Assembly (NCBI GenBank): GCA_023052935.1
Contig: CM041292.1
Coordinates: forward strand, 42,740,139 to 42,804,138
DNA: 64,000 nt
Direction: 5' to 3'
From: Piezodorus guildinii
Taxonomy: Eukaryota > Arthropoda > Insecta > Hemiptera > Pentatomidae
In this document: positions 23,571-34,857 of the stretch, in pieces
Layout: each line of letters begins with the position of its first letter
Position numbering within the stretch: the stretch's first letter is position 1
Program-made: the position numbers and the translations under genes
The notes under the pieces: model-generated
Told to the model about the DNA's origin: nothing
The model's input: only the letters and a program-made list of their open reading frames with translations
The model's database searches: none

Positions 23571-24695
23571 TTGGCATTTAAACCATGTAGGAACGGACGC
23601 ATTATTAACATACTGACTGACCACAACATATTACCAGACCATCAATTCGGATTTCGCTCTCTTCAGTCCACAACACAACAGCTACACAGAGTAACGGACT
23701 TTATTTCCACATCACTTGAACTAAAACAATATGCTTCTGGGGCATTTTTGGATGTTACTCAAGCTTTTGATAGGATGTGGCACCAGGGTCTTCTTTTTAA
23801 ACTAAAACCCATACTTCCAAGCACCTATTATCTAGTGTTACAATCTTTTCTCTATGACCGCTTCTTTTCTGTCCGACAGGGTTCCGAGACCTCATCAGTC
23901 AAGCCAGTCTCTGCAGGAGTTCCCCAAGGTTCTATCCTGGCCCCACTTCTGTACTTAATATACACATATGACTTACCGACAAACGAAAACATCCTAACTG
24001 CTACATATGCCGACGATACTGCAATTATTACTAAAAACACAGACCCTACACAGGCCAGTATGACTTTACAACATCACTTAGACAATGTACAAAACTGGTG
24101 TAGGAAATGGAAATTAAAGATTAACCACGACAAATCACTACATGTTACATTTACACTTAGACATGGAACCTGCCCTCCAGTTTACGTAGACAATCACCAG
24201 ATACCACAATCAAACACAGTACCGTACTTAGGACTTATTTTTGACAAAAGGTTGACATGGGGCCCACACGTTAAGACTAAACGTAAAACTCTAAATTTTC
24301 GACTGAGACTATTGTATTCGATACTTCATAGACATTCTAAATTACCAATCAGACAGAAACTTAACGTATACACTTATTTATTAAAACCAATATGGACTTA
24401 CGCATGCCAAATATACGGACCTGCTAAAAAGACACACATACGAAAAATACAAACATTTCAATCGCAATTTTTAAGACTGGCAACGAACTCACCACCATAT
24501 GTTTCAAACGATACCCTTCATACTGACTTACGTATTCCTACTATAACAAACCACATTCGATCGACTTACAAACGATTTCACGACAAACTAAATGGACACA
24601 TAAACAAACTTGTGCAAAACATGGCTAAAACGGACATACCATCCATAACTCGGCGTAGGCTGAAAAGGAGTTGGATGAGGGACCTCCTGACCTGA
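23571..24695 (+). pseudogene. Jockey-type reverse transcriptase, partial
   Basis: About 370 codons open to a natural stop; the real LINE part starts near 23,593, and the apparent start codon lies in host sequence. Motifs in order: HQFGFRSLQST, FLDVTQAFDRMWH (motif A, two Asp), SAGVPQGSILAPLLY (motif B), TYADDTAI (motif C), VPYLGLIFDKRLTWGPH, then the C-terminal region ending RRRLKRSWMRDLLT. No RNase H, as in Jockey. The endonuclease and first part of RT are absent, so the copy cannot be autonomous. The frame has no internal stops, implying recent insertion. Confidence 0.9.
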
Positions 24696-24850
24696 AAATA
24701 TAGTTGTGCTTAATGTCAGGAGGATGCACCACTGGGTGCTGTCTCCCTCATGCCTGCCCACGCCATGTTTACTTAGATTTTAGCACATTTGCTTATTGTA
24801 ATTTTTTTTACAGGTGTAAATAAAATATTAAGGGAAAAAAAAAAAAAAAA
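23593..24850 (+). mobile_element. Jockey family A LINE, 5'-truncated, with poly(A) and TSD
   Basis: The insertion begins in the RT domain and ends with poly(A) at 24,835-24,850. AAACCATGTAGGA occurs at 23,580-23,592 and again at 24,848-24,860, a target-site duplication of 11-13 bp (the A-run makes the edge ambiguous). The 3' UTR includes GGAGGATGCACCACTGGGTG and AATAAAAT-like signals. Confidence 0.85.
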
Positions 24851-25274
24851 CCATGTAGGACTATTTCAATCAGGATAAAACCTGGTATTAAATATAACCT
24901 GGTATTAAAACACATGATATTTTACATAGATATAGGAAGTTTAATTAAAATCGTTTAGGTCGTTTTTGAGAAAATCGCAAAAATGTGCAAAATTCATGTT
25001 ATAAATTTCTCTTCTGGTAGGTCGATGTTGATGGAAAAGTGCTGTAACATCACAGCCGTATATGCTTAAAAAATGTGAAATTTCAGTTTCGTAAGACTTT
25101 TCGTTTTCGTGCTCGACTGTCCACACACACATGCATAGACCTTTTCGCGCGACTAGGTTATTTTGACTCAGGGGACCTAAAGCATAAATTTCGTTGAGCA
25201 ATTATTATTCGATTATGGGCTTGATAAAGAGGTGTGGACTAGCTAACCAATGGTAGTAAGGACTTCGATGTTTA

Positions 25275-25385
25275 TTTATGTTGGTAGGTCTAGAGGCCAC
25301 CGTCTTTTCAGCCGCCTCGAAGGATTATCAGTGATAGATGGAGATGAGAGGTTGCGAACTGGTGGGTTTGGATGGGCTGCTAAAT
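25275..25385 (-). pseudogene. Jockey family B ORF2 C-terminal scrap
   Basis: On the minus strand reads a degraded NPP(S)RRLKRRWP end, matching the C-terminus of the 42,813-43,493 copy. Confidence 0.6.
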
Positions 25386-25389
25386 TAAC

Positions 25390-26620
25390 AAAAAAAAATT
25401 AAGAAATAATCAACAAGTCCTATTTAAACGGAACACATATTTGACGTCCCGTCATTTATAGCTATTTGCCTTTCATGAATGTGTACAGACAGAGGTTTAT
25501 TTTTAGACATCGCCATTTGCAAGTGTAATGTTCTCTGGAGATCTACTTTTACGAAACGCTGATCATGAAAACCTAAAAAAAAAAAATGGTATGAACATGT
25601 TATATTTCCCTGTATTTGTTAAATCTTGACTATATTTATTTCTGATACGTCGAGGAATGTCACGTTAATACGGATTCGTCATTTCTGCAGATCTTAAAAG
25701 AACATAATAATTATCGAATGCCTCTTCAGCAGGTTTTTTTGTCACTCAAATATGAACAATTTATCATAAATAAATATTTAAAAAATGATTCATCGCCGAG
25801 TGAAAGATACTTGGGGCGATTTCTCATCGAATTGTAAATATAATTCTAGAATGGAAATAAAAATCGCTTCTGATTATTCCGAAATGGGTTATCATTTTCA
25901 AATATTATAATTGTATATTGATTGAATTTTGAATGTTGTTATTCACATTTCATATGCCTCCAAACTTTTTTAAGCATTCCATGTAACCGTGTAGACAATC
26001 AACTCATCTTTTGGGCTAGGATCAGATATTTAAGATAATGTTATTTAGGATGGTTTTCAAGTAATCAATGAGCTCGAAAAAAGACAGACCAATACTTAAC
26101 CTATTACTTGTTTTATTTTATTTTTTGTTTCATTTAATTCAATTTTCTGTCGTGAAACATCAAATTTTGAAGGGGATTTAAAACTTATTTTTCCTTCTTG
26201 ATCAGAATGATTCGTTATCGAAAATACTAAACCAAAACGTAGTTAAAACATTATTATTACAATTATTTTAAATATACGTGGAAATGAATGTTTAGGTTGT
26301 AATAAAAATAAGAATTGGCAAAATATAGTTTCTGTTACATTCATTCCTTTCGTTTTCAGTAATATTAATAACTTTTTATAATAATGACACTTATTTTCAT
26401 AAGTGTTTTAGAAAAAAAGGAAGATTTTAAAAACTGAAGAAGAGAAAGAATTGTAAACTGTTGCACGAAGTTACTTCTTTTTTTTTTTAAATTATTTTTT
26501 ATTTTTTTATCGCACCTATATTCATGTGATAGAAAAACATCAATAATTACCGCAGTTATTACTATAGGATCAAAAATAAAGCCTTAGCACCCACTTATAT
26601 AAAATAAAATAAAAATTCTT
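25390..26620. other. No recognisable gene or repeat
   Basis: AT-rich. I see no frame, tRNA-like box or family match. Confidence 0.5.
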
Positions 26621-26624
26621 GGAT

Positions 26625-26835
26625 GCCGTAGCAGGCTGTACCGGCACTTGGCGTTACAATGTATTTTTCGTGGATTCTACACTAGTTGGCTGACGGGACT
26701 CGCAGTGCGAATGGATCCTCTTCCAATTATAAGCTCGATAAATTCCTCTCGGGATTTTGATTCGAATTCACAACCTTTGGGGAGAAAGACTAGCGTGGTA
26801 GTCACACAGCCAGAGGCTCCACAAGAAAAGAAAAT
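26625..26835 (-). mobile_element. SINE3-related, tRNA-derived
   Basis: Minus strand: GAGGCTC/GTGTGACTACC head, a B-box-like GAATTCGAATC near 26,760, and body words including CTCGATAAATT-side TGGCTGACGGGACTC, which match SINE3 at 52,283-52,565 (TGGCTGACGGGTATACC). Diverged. Confidence 0.5.
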
Positions 26836-26870
26836 CAATTCGTTTATAGGTTTTCATTTATTTTATTTCT

Positions 26871-27674
26871 ACTTTCACTTACTATATATAGTAAGGCAAA
26901 GTATTATGATCGTGAACATTTTCGAATTCTAGTTTTCAACGGAATACACGTTTTAGGGTCCCCTGAGTCCAAATAACCAATTCCCGCGTGTGTGTGTGTG
27001 TACGCCCGAGACGTTAAAAAACCTTTTTCATCAAAATGAGCTGACCAGAAGAGCCTCTTTATACTGTGCATTTTGCACATTTTTTCGATTTTCTCAAAAA
27101 CGGTTCCGACGATTTTGATTAAACTCGCTTTATCGATGTAAAATTTAATAGGCTGTAACGTCATGTAGGTTTCATTCTGGTTAAAATAGTCTGACAGGGC
27201 TTAAATACAGGTATTTTAAATTTTCTTCCTCTAAAGTACCTTTAATTTTGAAGATTCTATAAAAATAACCATATTAACTTATTAGTATTGATAAATAACA
27301 GCTAAATATGTAAGTTGTGCGTAATTGAAAAAAAGTAAAGAAGAAAACTGAAAAAATATTCTTTTAATGGAAATTTTTATTTTTGAACATAAGAACAGTA
27401 ATATACATATATGATATACCGTTTGAAAGCTAAATATTATCTTATACACAAGCTTTAAACAGTTAATATAGATTGATGAAAAACCGATATAACTAGCTGA
27501 TTATTTTAGATAATAATATAAACGATTTTTTAATAAAACACATGTTTCTATAGAAATTCCAATTAATTAATTCATTAATGGTTTCACTCATTTTTATCTC
27601 TTACTGTATTTGAATATTCTTTAATTGATTCTAAAAACGGTGGTAAGTGAAAGTTTTGTGTTGCCCGCACCAGA
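26871..27674 (+). mobile_element. ACTTTC-family repeat, full length
   Basis: Starts ACTTTCACTTACTATATA with the hairpin, includes a GT microsatellite at about 26,990-27,001, the CTGACAGGGCTTAAATAC block, and ends GGTAAGTGAAAGTTTTGTG with CACCAGA and a T-run. Confidence 0.65.
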
Positions 27675-28084
27675 TTTTTTAATTTGATTAAACAATTTTA
27701 AAATTAAAACTTCCAGTCAAAATTACTCTTATATCAAATTGTTTTGATTATAACATGATTGTCCGTTGTTTCAAAGCAGAATTACCTAAATTGAGATGAA
27801 TGAATTCCTAATTCTTGAGATAAATGATGTCACATAAACTCCAGAAATCTCTAAATTTTGATATAGTTGTGAATTATCTACAAATCAGCGGAAGTAAGGG
27901 TAAAAGCTAAACAGAAATAAACAAAGGTGATGTTATCTCGACTGGGTAAAGAGGTCGAGGCACTGACCTCAACAAACCAACACAGACCTCCAGGCGCATG
28001 GTCTGTGATATGAACCTCAGGTTTTTCTAATAGGGATTCTAATGGTTATATAGCCTTTTAAATGATAATACTTAATTAAAAATA
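27675..28084. other. No recognisable gene
   Basis: AT-rich; 27,940-28,015 (GGTCGAGGCACTGACC) is locally GC-richer and might be a SINE scrap. Confidence 0.35.
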
Positions 28085-28283
28085 TCTGGGGCGCGTAACA
28101 GACGACTTTCACTTTCACCGTTGGCAAAATCAATTTAAGAATTTTTAAATGCAATTGAATAATATAGAGTTGTGAAAAGGTTAAAGAATTATTTACATTG
28201 AGCTTTGATAAAACAATCAGTCTCATCGGCTGTTGGCCACTCTCCATTAACTTAAACGATTTTCTATATGAGATAATATTTTT
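28085..28283 (-). mobile_element. ACTTTC-family 3' part, cut by another copy
   Basis: Begins TCTGGGGCGCGTAACAGACG, collinear with the family for about 200 bp, then ends at GATAATATTTTT where an opposite-strand copy begins. Confidence 0.6.
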
Positions 28284-28590
28284 ACTTCCATTTACCTATA
28301 TATAAAATATAAGAGAACATATTGAATTCGTACAAATTTACGAATTCTAGTTTTTACTGGAAATATGCGTTTTAGGGTTTCCCAAAGTCCCAACTAACCA
28401 ACTCGCGCGAATAGGTATCTCTGTGTAGTAAGTCTAGCACGAAAACTAAAAGACGTAAGAAACTGAAATTTCATATTTAAGGCAATAATACACCCGAGAT
28501 GTTACACCAACTTTATCACCAAAATCGGATGCCCAGAAGAACCACCATTCGGCACCTTTTTGTGATTTTCTCGAAAACTGCCATTCTTAG
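28284..28590 (+). mobile_element. ACTTTC-family 5' part, inserted at a T-run of another copy
   Basis: Starts ACTTCCATTTACC with the AT hairpin and continues through TTTTAGGGTTTCCC and GAAACTGAAATTTC, then stops near 28,590. Confidence 0.6.
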
Positions 28591-28904
28591 CAGTGCTGTT
28601 TGTGCTATAATTAATTTATTTTTGATGTATGTATAAATTAAAAATTGAAGAATAAATGGATATTTTTACGGTTGGGTTTGGAATTAACAGGCTTTGTGAT
28701 ATTTTTAGTTTTGTTTGTTACTTTGCTTGATTTCCAACTTTTCTCTTGGAATCCTATTATTAGCAAAGTTGTATGGATCTCTAGAGATTTGCTTATGTAT
28801 ACCTATTAAAACTTTCAACAGGTGCAATTTGAATGTAGTGTCATTAGAGAAGAGGAGATGTTCATAATTTTATAACAAATTTTTGTTAACCTAACGAATT
28901 ATTT

Positions 28905-29125
28905 TATTGCATACTAACTTTTCTAAACTCTTCCGCTTTCCAACGGTATGTAATACGTCTACTCATATTTAAGGAATAATATTTTGATGATTTGGTTACA
29001 GAAAATTTATAGTTTTCCTTTAGAAAGAAAAGCTGAATTGCAATCTATTTTACTTATAAACCTTCAGGAAAGAATGCCCAAAATGATGGTGAAAACCGCA
29101 TTAAAATCCGTCTTGTGGTTTAGAA
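28905..29125 (+). repeat. Unclassified repeat, paired with 37,640-37,850
   Basis: Shares, in the same order with 37,640-37,850: TTTCTAAACTC, TTTCAACGGTAT-like block, CAGGAATAAT or AAGGAATAAT, GATTACAGAAAA, and TATAAACCTTCAGGAAAGAA. A smaller piece also resembles the ACTTTC family (CCAACGGTAT..TACGTCTA), so it may be a distant relative. Confidence 0.5.
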
Positions 29126-29157
29126 GGAGTTCGTGGAAACCAAATTCGCGTCATCAT

Positions 29158-29222
<65 letters not shown>
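29158..29222. repeat. (AT)n microsatellite with (AG)n edge
   Basis: About 60 bp of AT repeats followed by GAGAGAGAGAG. Two frames of Tyr/Ile repeats across it are artefacts. Confidence 0.9.
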
Positions 29223-29223
<1 letters not shown>

Positions 29224-29239
29224 GAGAGAGAGAGCTAGA

Positions 29240-29760
29240 GATGGAGAAGAGAAGAAGATATATACATTTTTTTAATTACAATTATAGGGAATTATTGTCA
29301 ATAATATATATTGCATAATTAGTGTAATAATTAGGAAATGCAGCATAATTATACATAAATTAAAATATATTTTAATTGATATATCATAGGAGCATTTTAA
29401 TATCTAAATAAAGTTTTAGGCGAGTACAATAATTCCATCGTAACGCCTTGCTTGATAGATATCTTACATTTGCAACGGAATTTTCCAAACACCAACATGG
29501 TCGGCCTTCGACTTATTATGGAAAAATACAAGAGCCTAATATAAATGTATGGGAGATCTTGAAGTAAAATTAAACGATCATTTAAATGCTTGACATGTTT
29601 CATCTTTGGGATATCTAGAGAGACCTCAGTCAAACACTTTTATGGAGACTTGAAATGGTTTTGTTGTTTTTATTTCTACCCTAGTAAGTAATTCCTGGCA
29701 TTGAGATTCTTCTAACCTGCCGTCCGTTATACATCCCAGATAAATTTCATTCAAATCCTC
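29240..29760. other. No recognisable gene
   Basis: AT-rich spacer. A 78-codon minus-strand frame at 29,397-29,633 is not recognisable. Confidence 0.4.
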
Positions 29761-29769
29761 GGCCCACTC

Positions 29770-30056
29770 TAGGGGTGGGCATAATCGAATGATCGTCATA
29801 GTCGGATGATCGGACTTCGATGATTTAAATAATCGAATGACTTCGTAATCGAATGATCGAATGATTAATATGCATTCTTAGAGACGATATGCCACAATTC
29901 CCGTTTCTATAATGGCGGAGCTGGCTGAGCCCAGTTGCAAATATACTTATAATTTATAGGACATTTATTTAACCGATTAATCCGATAATCGATTAATTCG
30001 AAGGATTGAAATAATCGAATGATTCGATAATCGTCATTCGATTATGCTCACCCCTA
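29770..30056. mobile_element. hAT-type MITE with 8-bp TSD
   Basis: Terminal inverted repeats TAGGGGTGGGCATAATCGAA and, at the right end, the inverse of TAGGGGTGAGCATAATCGAA, flanked by GCCCACTC at 29,762-29,769 and 30,057-30,064. An 8-bp duplication and TAGGGGTGGGC termini are characteristic of hAT elements. The interior is about 290 bp with many AATCGAATGAT-like words and no coding capacity, so it needs a hAT transposase in trans. Confidence 0.85.
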
Positions 30057-30064
30057 GCCCACTC

Positions 30065-30540
30065 CCACAAGACTCGCACGTGGCCTTCAGACCTGTATAT
30101 GACGCCTCATCGAACCGCAGCTTTCGTCATATCTATCCGAACCCAATCCTAGTCCGTATGAAATTAAATCCTTTTTTATTTTCTTCGCTCTGATACTCCT
30201 CTAACATATAAACCCCGTTTGTTTGTCCAATCGTTTTATCGGTTTACGTTTTAAGATGTGTAGAACCTCAGAGAAAATGCGTTTCCCCTAATTAAAAAAT
30301 AAATAAATATCAAAATAACTGGTTCAGAAGTAGCAGAGATATAACGGTTTGAAATTAGCAGTGGTGATATGCCATTTTCTTTTGAATTATTTATTGATTT
30401 TCATATTACTTGCTTATTAATTCCCTATGAACAGCTATATAAACAGTTATACCCTAATTTTGTTATTTGGGAATAATAAGCCATTGTGTAAGGATTTGCA
30501 GCGTTTTTATTTGTTATTTCTATTCTTGTGTGTATATATT
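30065..30540. other. No recognisable gene
   Basis: Short GC-richer stretch to 30,140, then AT-rich to a TA/T-run at 30,540-30,590. Confidence 0.4.
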
Positions 30541-30629
30541 TTTAAATATATATATATAATATATATTTTTTTTTTTTTTTTTTTTTTTTAAACTTCAAGA
30601 ATCTCAAGTTCTGTTTTAATTTTCCTGTA

Positions 30630-30675
30630 ATATTATTCTAAAGGGACTAGTTCCCGAACAAAAATCTAATTGGAA
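30630..30675 (+). mobile_element. Kiri-type LINE 3'-tail fragment
   Basis: ATTCTAAAGGGACTAGTTCC matches the Kiri 3' hairpin block; the upstream LINE part is not recognisable. It is joined directly to a SINE2 copy. Confidence 0.5.
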
Positions 30676-30676
30676 T

Positions 30677-30955
30677 CACCTTCAGTGCAGTGACTAGCAT
30701 AACAGCCTATAGCTATACCTATAGATCGCGGGCTCAAGCTCGCGAATTTCAGATGGCCTATGTTTTTTTTTTAATGGATTAAAACACTCTTGGTTATGCC
30801 GTCCTTCGAGAGGACGTAAGATGGATGTTCCTTTTCGACATCAAGTACTCGTTCCATATTCTGATTAAAACTGGTAGCCAAAATTTAGAGCTGCCCCTGT
30901 AATATCGTCGGATTTGCCATAGTAGCATAAAAGTGACATTGAATAAAAAAAAAAC
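30677..30955 (+). mobile_element. SINE2, tRNA-derived
   Basis: Head GCAGTGACTAGCATAACAGCC, then GGTTATGCCGTCCTTCGAGA, ATCAAGTACTCGTT, CCAAAATTTAGAGC, ATATCGTCGGATTTGCC and AAAGTGACATTGAATAAA with an A-rich tail, the block order of 59,878-60,148. Confidence 0.7.
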
Positions 30956-30959
30956 GTAT

Positions 30960-31684
30960 TTTAAACTATCATTATTATAACTAGTTCATTGTTTTAGCTT
31001 GACCACCATCCATTGCGTCCACATGATTATTTATAGGATAGGGTTTCAGACACGATTTGAAGAACCTTTTTAAAATGACATTAGAATTGCGTTAGAACTG
31101 TCACGTAACCATCTGAGATTGCAATACACTTCAGTACTCAATATCAACAAAATTTCCTATCAATATGACTATGTGGATGAGTCCTACTGGTTTTGATCGT
31201 AGACACTTGACTCATGAAGATTGGTAACAATACTTGGGAAAGTTGAAGTGGATTACGAATACTTAATAAATAACAATTGTGTTCATCATCAATTTAGTGA
31301 TTATTAATTATACTCTGAAATGAAATAATTACCGCAAGATTGTGATTGAGGTGCCATTGAATCGATGAGTCACAACTAAGTGTTTTGTAGACTCATCACT
31401 CATGGCTATCTTTGAACTAAATCTTAAAGCTTTTTATGTAAGTATAGCGATTGATTGGATCCTCTATTAACCATTACTACATATAATAGCTGAAGAATCA
31501 AACAAGTCTATTGTAATGCTACTCTTTAATCCACAATAAGAAGTATTGAACACAACAATGTTAGTAAAAATATATTTTTCTTCTTTAGATTATAGTCAAA
31601 AATAATTTTGCTAAGTATATCTTTCCCAACTTTTAGAATGTTTACCTATATTTCTAAAATATTTTTTTAAAATCCTTTTACATG
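30960..31684. other. No recognisable gene
   Basis: AT-rich DNA with no assigned repeat. Confidence 0.4.
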
Positions 31685-31698
31685 TATAGCTATAAAAT

Positions 31699-32024
31699 TT
31701 AGGATGTATAGTCGACTGTAGAAACTATTATAGGTGGAATAATCAGGAGTCAGTCTTTTTTTAAATATTTTTAATTTTGCCAACGTTTCGGCTCAAGCTT
31801 GTGAAAATATTTTATTTACTTTTTTAAATATTTTTAATTTTGCCAAGCTTGTGAGCCATCATCAGGTCATTACTGAGCCATGTCCAAGCATAAATCCCTT
31901 TATTTGAGTTTATGCATGGACATGGCTAAGTAATGGCCTGATGATGGCTCACAAGCTTGAGCCGAAACGTTGGCAAAATTAAAAATATTTAAAAAAAAGA
32001 CTGACTCCTGATAATTCCACCTAT
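31699..32024. mobile_element. Long foldback element with 14-bp flanking duplication
   Basis: The interior from about 31,725 to 32,029 is a near-perfect inverted repeat: CTATTATAGGTGGAAT and GGAGTCAGTC on the left meet GACTGACTCC and ATTCCACCTATTATAG on the right, closing on TTTATGCATGG/CCAAGCATAAA around 31,900. The left arm has an extra ~50-bp partial duplication. TATAGCTATAAAAT occurs at 31,685-31,698 and 32,025-32,038. Each arm carries GGCTCA..TGAGCC-GAAACGTTGG. A variable, longer duplication suits target-primed insertion better than a cut-and-paste transposon. No protein coding. Confidence 0.65.
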
Positions 32025-32138
32025 TATAGCTATAAAATGTTTCCAATATACCCTTAATTTGGTGAAAACAAATTACATTTAATTATAACATACACTTATA
32101 ATTTATTATAAAATACACAGAGGATATAAAAAAAATAT

Positions 32139-32975
32139 ATATTGCGCAATACACGACGTTCACATACCTCAGCTGTTAAAATCAATTTTAGAATTTCTAA
32201 ATAAAGGTTAAGATCAAGAAAGGTTAAATAATTACATTGAGTTTCGAAAGAAACACGTGTTTCATTAAATAATCAATTATATTATTATCAACAACAAACA
32301 CTTAGTTTTATTCGATTTTCGTCATTTCACATTAACATCCACAACTTTTTTAATATGATAATTTCTTTTCTAAAATATTCTATTAATATTCTTATTTTCA
32401 AAAATTAATTAAGAATATTACCTAAAAGTATGTTTGCTCTTTTCTCCTTTAGTTGTTTTCAAATTCGCATAACTTATATACTTACCCATTTTTTTTTTTT
32501 TTTATCAATTATAATAAGATATAGTTGAATTTTTTGGATTTAAGAAATCACTGGTACTTTAACGGAACAAAATTTAAAATACCGGTATTCCAGACCTTTA
32601 AGACTACCTTAATTAGAATGAAACCTACATGATTTTTAAGCCTATTAAATTTCACATCAATAAAGCGAGTTTAATCAAAATCTTTTGGGCTTTCTTTCAG
32701 AAAATCGTAAATAGGGTCAAAATGCATGAAGTGGCTCTTATAGTAGATTTTTTTGATAAGATGCTAATAACATATCAGGCATATACGCTCCTAAAATATC
32801 AAATTTCTGTTTAATTCAACTTATCTTCTTTGAGCTATATTGACCTGAGATGGACACACACACACCTTTTTATGGGACATGGTCACGTGGACAACCAGGA
32901 GATCCTAAAACGTGCATTTCCGATGATAACTGGAATTTAAAGATTTCTCTTACTATATTTCTCGTACGTGAAAGT
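32139..32975 (-). mobile_element. ACTTTC-family repeat, near full length, diverged
   Basis: Left end ATTGCGCAATACACGACG; right end CGTACGTGAAAGT after TACTATATTTCTCG. Inner blocks CAAAATCTTTTGGGC and ATAAAGCGAGTTTAATC match the family. Confidence 0.6.
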
Positions 32976-33242
32976 AAAAATAGTATCAATTAAATTAGAT
33001 ATCGAAATATAGTTTTAACTATTCCAAAATCCCTGAGCTTTGAGTGTTTGAGAAAATTAACTGATGAAGGAATATTTTTACTCCAAGGAGAAAAAACTGA
33101 TTCACTCCGATTTATTTTAATTCGGGGTACTATAAGCCGTTCACAAATAGCAACGATATCAACAAAGCGTCTCTTTCCGCCTGCCGCGACCCCAGTCTCA
33201 ACGATATTAACAAGTATTTTTTGTTCATTCATTTGATTATAT

Positions 33243-33828
33243 TGTTGACAAAAGGTTGACATGGGGCCCACACGTCAAGACTAAACGTAAAACTCTAATC
33301 GATACTTCATAGACATTCTAAATTACCCATCAGACAGAAACTTAACGTATACACTGATTTATTAAAACCAATATGGACTTACGCTTGCCAAATATACGGA
33401 CCTGCAAAAAAGACACACATACGAAAAATACAAACCTTTCAATCGCAATTTTTAAGACTGGCAACGAACTCACCACCATATGTTTCAAACGATACCCTTC
33501 ATACTGATTTACGTATTCCAACTAAAACAAACCACATTCGATCGACTTCCAAACGATTTCACGAGAAACTAAATGAACAAACATAAACAAACTTGTGCAA
33601 AACATGGCTAAAACGGACATATCATCCATAACTCGGCTTAGGCTGAAAAAGAGTTGGATGAGGGACCTCCTGACCTGAAAATATAGTTCTGCTTAATGTC
33701 AGGAGGATACACCACTGGGTGCTGTCTCCCTCATGCCTGTCCAAGCCATGTTTCCATAGATTTTAGCACATTTGCTTATTGTAATTTTTTTTACAGTTGT
33801 AAATAAAATGTTAAGAAACAAAAAAAAA
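33243..33828 (+). pseudogene. Jockey family A LINE, second 5'-truncated copy
   Basis: Nearly identical to 24,237-24,850: starts TTGACAAAAGGTTGACATGG and ends with the same 3' UTR and an A-run near 33,820. Relative to that copy it lacks 23 bp after AAAACTCTAA and has small indels (AACAAACATAAACAAAC), so the frame is broken. An ATATTG hexamer at each edge is a weak TSD candidate. Confidence 0.8.
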
Positions 33829-33939
33829 ATATTGGATTAATAAACATAGCTATAGAGATGTAATGTGGTTAACTTTGTAAAGTTGAAAACAAAAATTATA
33901 AAAAAAATAAACAAATAAATATATATGATATTTTTTCGG

Positions 33940-34185
33940 ATGGCGTGATAGGCCGTGTAGGGACAATTCCACACAGAATTCTCGAAGTTGAGTTATAACG
34001 TAAGCCCACCATTCCCTACGCCTATTTTTGTGATTGGACACGAGTTGGTGCCGGTCTAGCATACCCATGCGGATGTTCTGAGTGAATCCTGATTAAATTA
34101 CTTGTTTGTAAAAACTGGGATTCGAACTCACAACATTTGCTATGGTGAAATAGCCTGCAATTCACATAGCCTCGGGCTTAATGTA
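33940..34185 (-). mobile_element. SINE3-related, tRNA-derived
   Basis: On the minus strand: AAGCCCGAGGCTATGTG head, B-box GAGTTCGAATCCC near 34,120, then GATTCACTCAGAACATCC and the 3' block TAGGCGTAGGGAATGGTGG, ending ACACGGCCTATCACGCCATC. Same order as 63,375-63,660. Confidence 0.6.
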
Positions 34186-34376
34186 ATAATCTATCTATAT
34201 TTATGAACGAAATATACCATATCACCAGTATCTCAAAAACTACAATGGTTGTGAAGCTAAAAGTTTCGTCTTACCCGCTGATGTTGCAAGAAGGCTGGGA
34301 TCGGAAAAATTTGTCCTAATAAAGTTGTTTAAAAAATATATTATAAACCTTTCAAAAAAATGATTTTCGAAAAACT

Positions 34377-34379
<3 letters not shown>

Positions 34380-34431
<52 letters not shown>
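34380..34431. repeat. (AT)n microsatellite
   Basis: About 50 bp of pure AT repeats. Confidence 0.9.
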
Positions 34432-34432
<1 letters not shown>

Positions 34433-34439
34433 TAAAAAT

Positions 34440-34857
34440 AAATTAAGAACACATTTGAAAGATAATCCAATTTTTGACCACATTAAAACAAACATTTATT
34501 AGCAAAGATACTAAATTTATAAGAAATATATTTAAGCGTATTGAACTTCGGATCAATGTTATGTATTACACGCTCTTCATGGATACAAGCTTAATTGTTA
34601 TTCGATTTTTAAATGGTTTTAGGGGGGACATATCGTCAAATTTGTCACAGGAGCATAAAGTCACGTGAAATGAATGTTTTTCAACGAAAAAGAAACACTT
34701 GGTTTTTAGAAAATTTAAGAGCTTATTTCTGAAAACAATTAAAGTTTTTTTTATATGTAAAGCTTCACCCGCGAATAGGATTATTTCACAATTAATGAAT
34801 TGTGACGATATACAACGATCACGTTAAAAAAGTAAAATATATCGATTTTGGGTATAC
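34440..34857. other. No recognisable gene
   Basis: AT-rich; a 64-codon frame here is not recognisable. Confidence 0.4.

Larger units (their letters stand above)
23161..25200 (-). mobile_element. ACTTTC-family repeat split by a Jockey LINE
   Basis: Begins CTGGAGCGCTCAAAACAC and is collinear with the family to 23,592. It resumes at 24,848 (CCATGTAGGACTATTTCAATC) and runs to about 25,200; the hairpin terminus is lost. Confidence 0.6.

Noticed and set aside
28984..29318. Two overlapping frames with Tyr-Ile repeats
   Set aside because: They cross an AT microsatellite and have no other coding sign.
31938..31970. True hammerhead ribozyme
   Set aside because: CUGAUGA and GAAA flank a good stem, but there is an extra base between CUGAUGA and the stem, and no convincing stem III with a cleavage triplet could be placed. 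It is kept only as a resemblance.
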